Origin: Bartonella fuyuanensis
Lineage (GTDB): Bacteria; Pseudomonadota; Alphaproteobacteria; Rhizobiales; Rhizobiaceae
Reading direction: 5' to 3'
Length of the DNA stretch: 38,766 bases
Assembly: GCF_014197255.1 (NCBI RefSeq)
Contig: NZ_JACIFE010000015.1
Location: 1 to 38,766, forward strand
The notes beneath the pieces are model-generated. The model made no database searches. It was not told where the DNA came from and was given only the letters and a program-made list of their open reading frames with translations. A program made the position numbers and the translations under genes. This document shows positions 38,607-38,766 of the stretch, piece after piece; positions within the stretch are counted from its first letter, which is position 1; the number at the start of each line of letters is the position of its first letter.

Positions 38607-38766
38607 TTTAACTCCTATAAGATAAATAACATATTGATTTTATATAGCCATTTTTAAGGTATGGGATATGTGGATAAAAGTTTGGGAATAGGATTTTTTA
38701 ACACATCTCGTCATTATTGCGAATCAAGAGTTCTTTTCGGAGTGTTTTTTACCCTACCTGCTATCC

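Overview
The window looks like chromosomal DNA of a Bartonella species (Alphaproteobacteria, Rhizobiales/Hyphomicrobiales). It is AT-rich with long non-coding gaps, has a rhizobial lipid A very-long-chain-fatty-acid cluster (acpXL to lpxXL), a CpdR response regulator, a MerR-ihfA-fabH-plsX-DUF177 block and a growth-pole-ring-like giant coiled-coil protein, and carries decaying gene fragments typical of the reduced Bartonella genomes. The genus call is inferred from gene content; no database was searched.

Layout. 1-1150: the frameshifted 3' end of a gene entering from the left, then a gap holding a promoter plus a strongly self-complementary ~187 nt element (299-485, candidate structured RNA or small inverted-repeat element) and a minus-strand gene fragment. 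1151-1235: tRNA-Leu(GAG). 1376-5007: folE (minus), then an iron-sulfur scaffold gene, yidD and thrS (plus). 5008-5825: gap with a possible HicA-like remnant. 5826-9733 (minus): DUF177, plsX, fabH, ihfA and a MerR regulator, closed by a good intrinsic terminator. 9950-10438: lipoprotein BamE. 10518-15053 (minus): glyA-nrdR-ribD-ribE-ribH-nusB, tightly packed or overlapping, combining one-carbon metabolism, ribonucleotide reductase control and riboflavin synthesis. 15393-16325: argC; 16346-17422: ctaA. 17557-21160 (minus): hfq, hflX and a chain-length-determinant-like protein with a degraded P-loop. 21818-26374: a 1519-residue membrane-anchored coiled-coil protein resembling Agrobacterium GPR / Sinorhizobium RgsE. 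27145-29457: maeB. 29651-34434: acpXL-fabF2-fabF1-adh-lpxXL for the long lipid A acyl chain. 34625-38606: erpA, tRNA-Pro(GGG), a small heat shock protein with a structured 5' leader, a degenerate alpha/beta hydrolase, cpdR and tRNA-Val(GAC).

The most interesting signals are: (1) the first ketosynthase of the lipid A cluster has lost all three catalytic residues while its neighbour keeps them, which resembles the KS-alpha/chain-length-factor pairs of type II polyketide synthases and could explain how C26-C28 chain length is set; (2) the fabZ-type dehydratase gene usual in this cluster in Rhizobium is absent; (3) the structured element with its own promoter at 264-485; (4) two further proteins that keep a fold but have lost catalytic motifs, the hydrolase at 36542 and the P-loop protein at 17557; and (5) a ROSE-like leader on the hsp20 gene.
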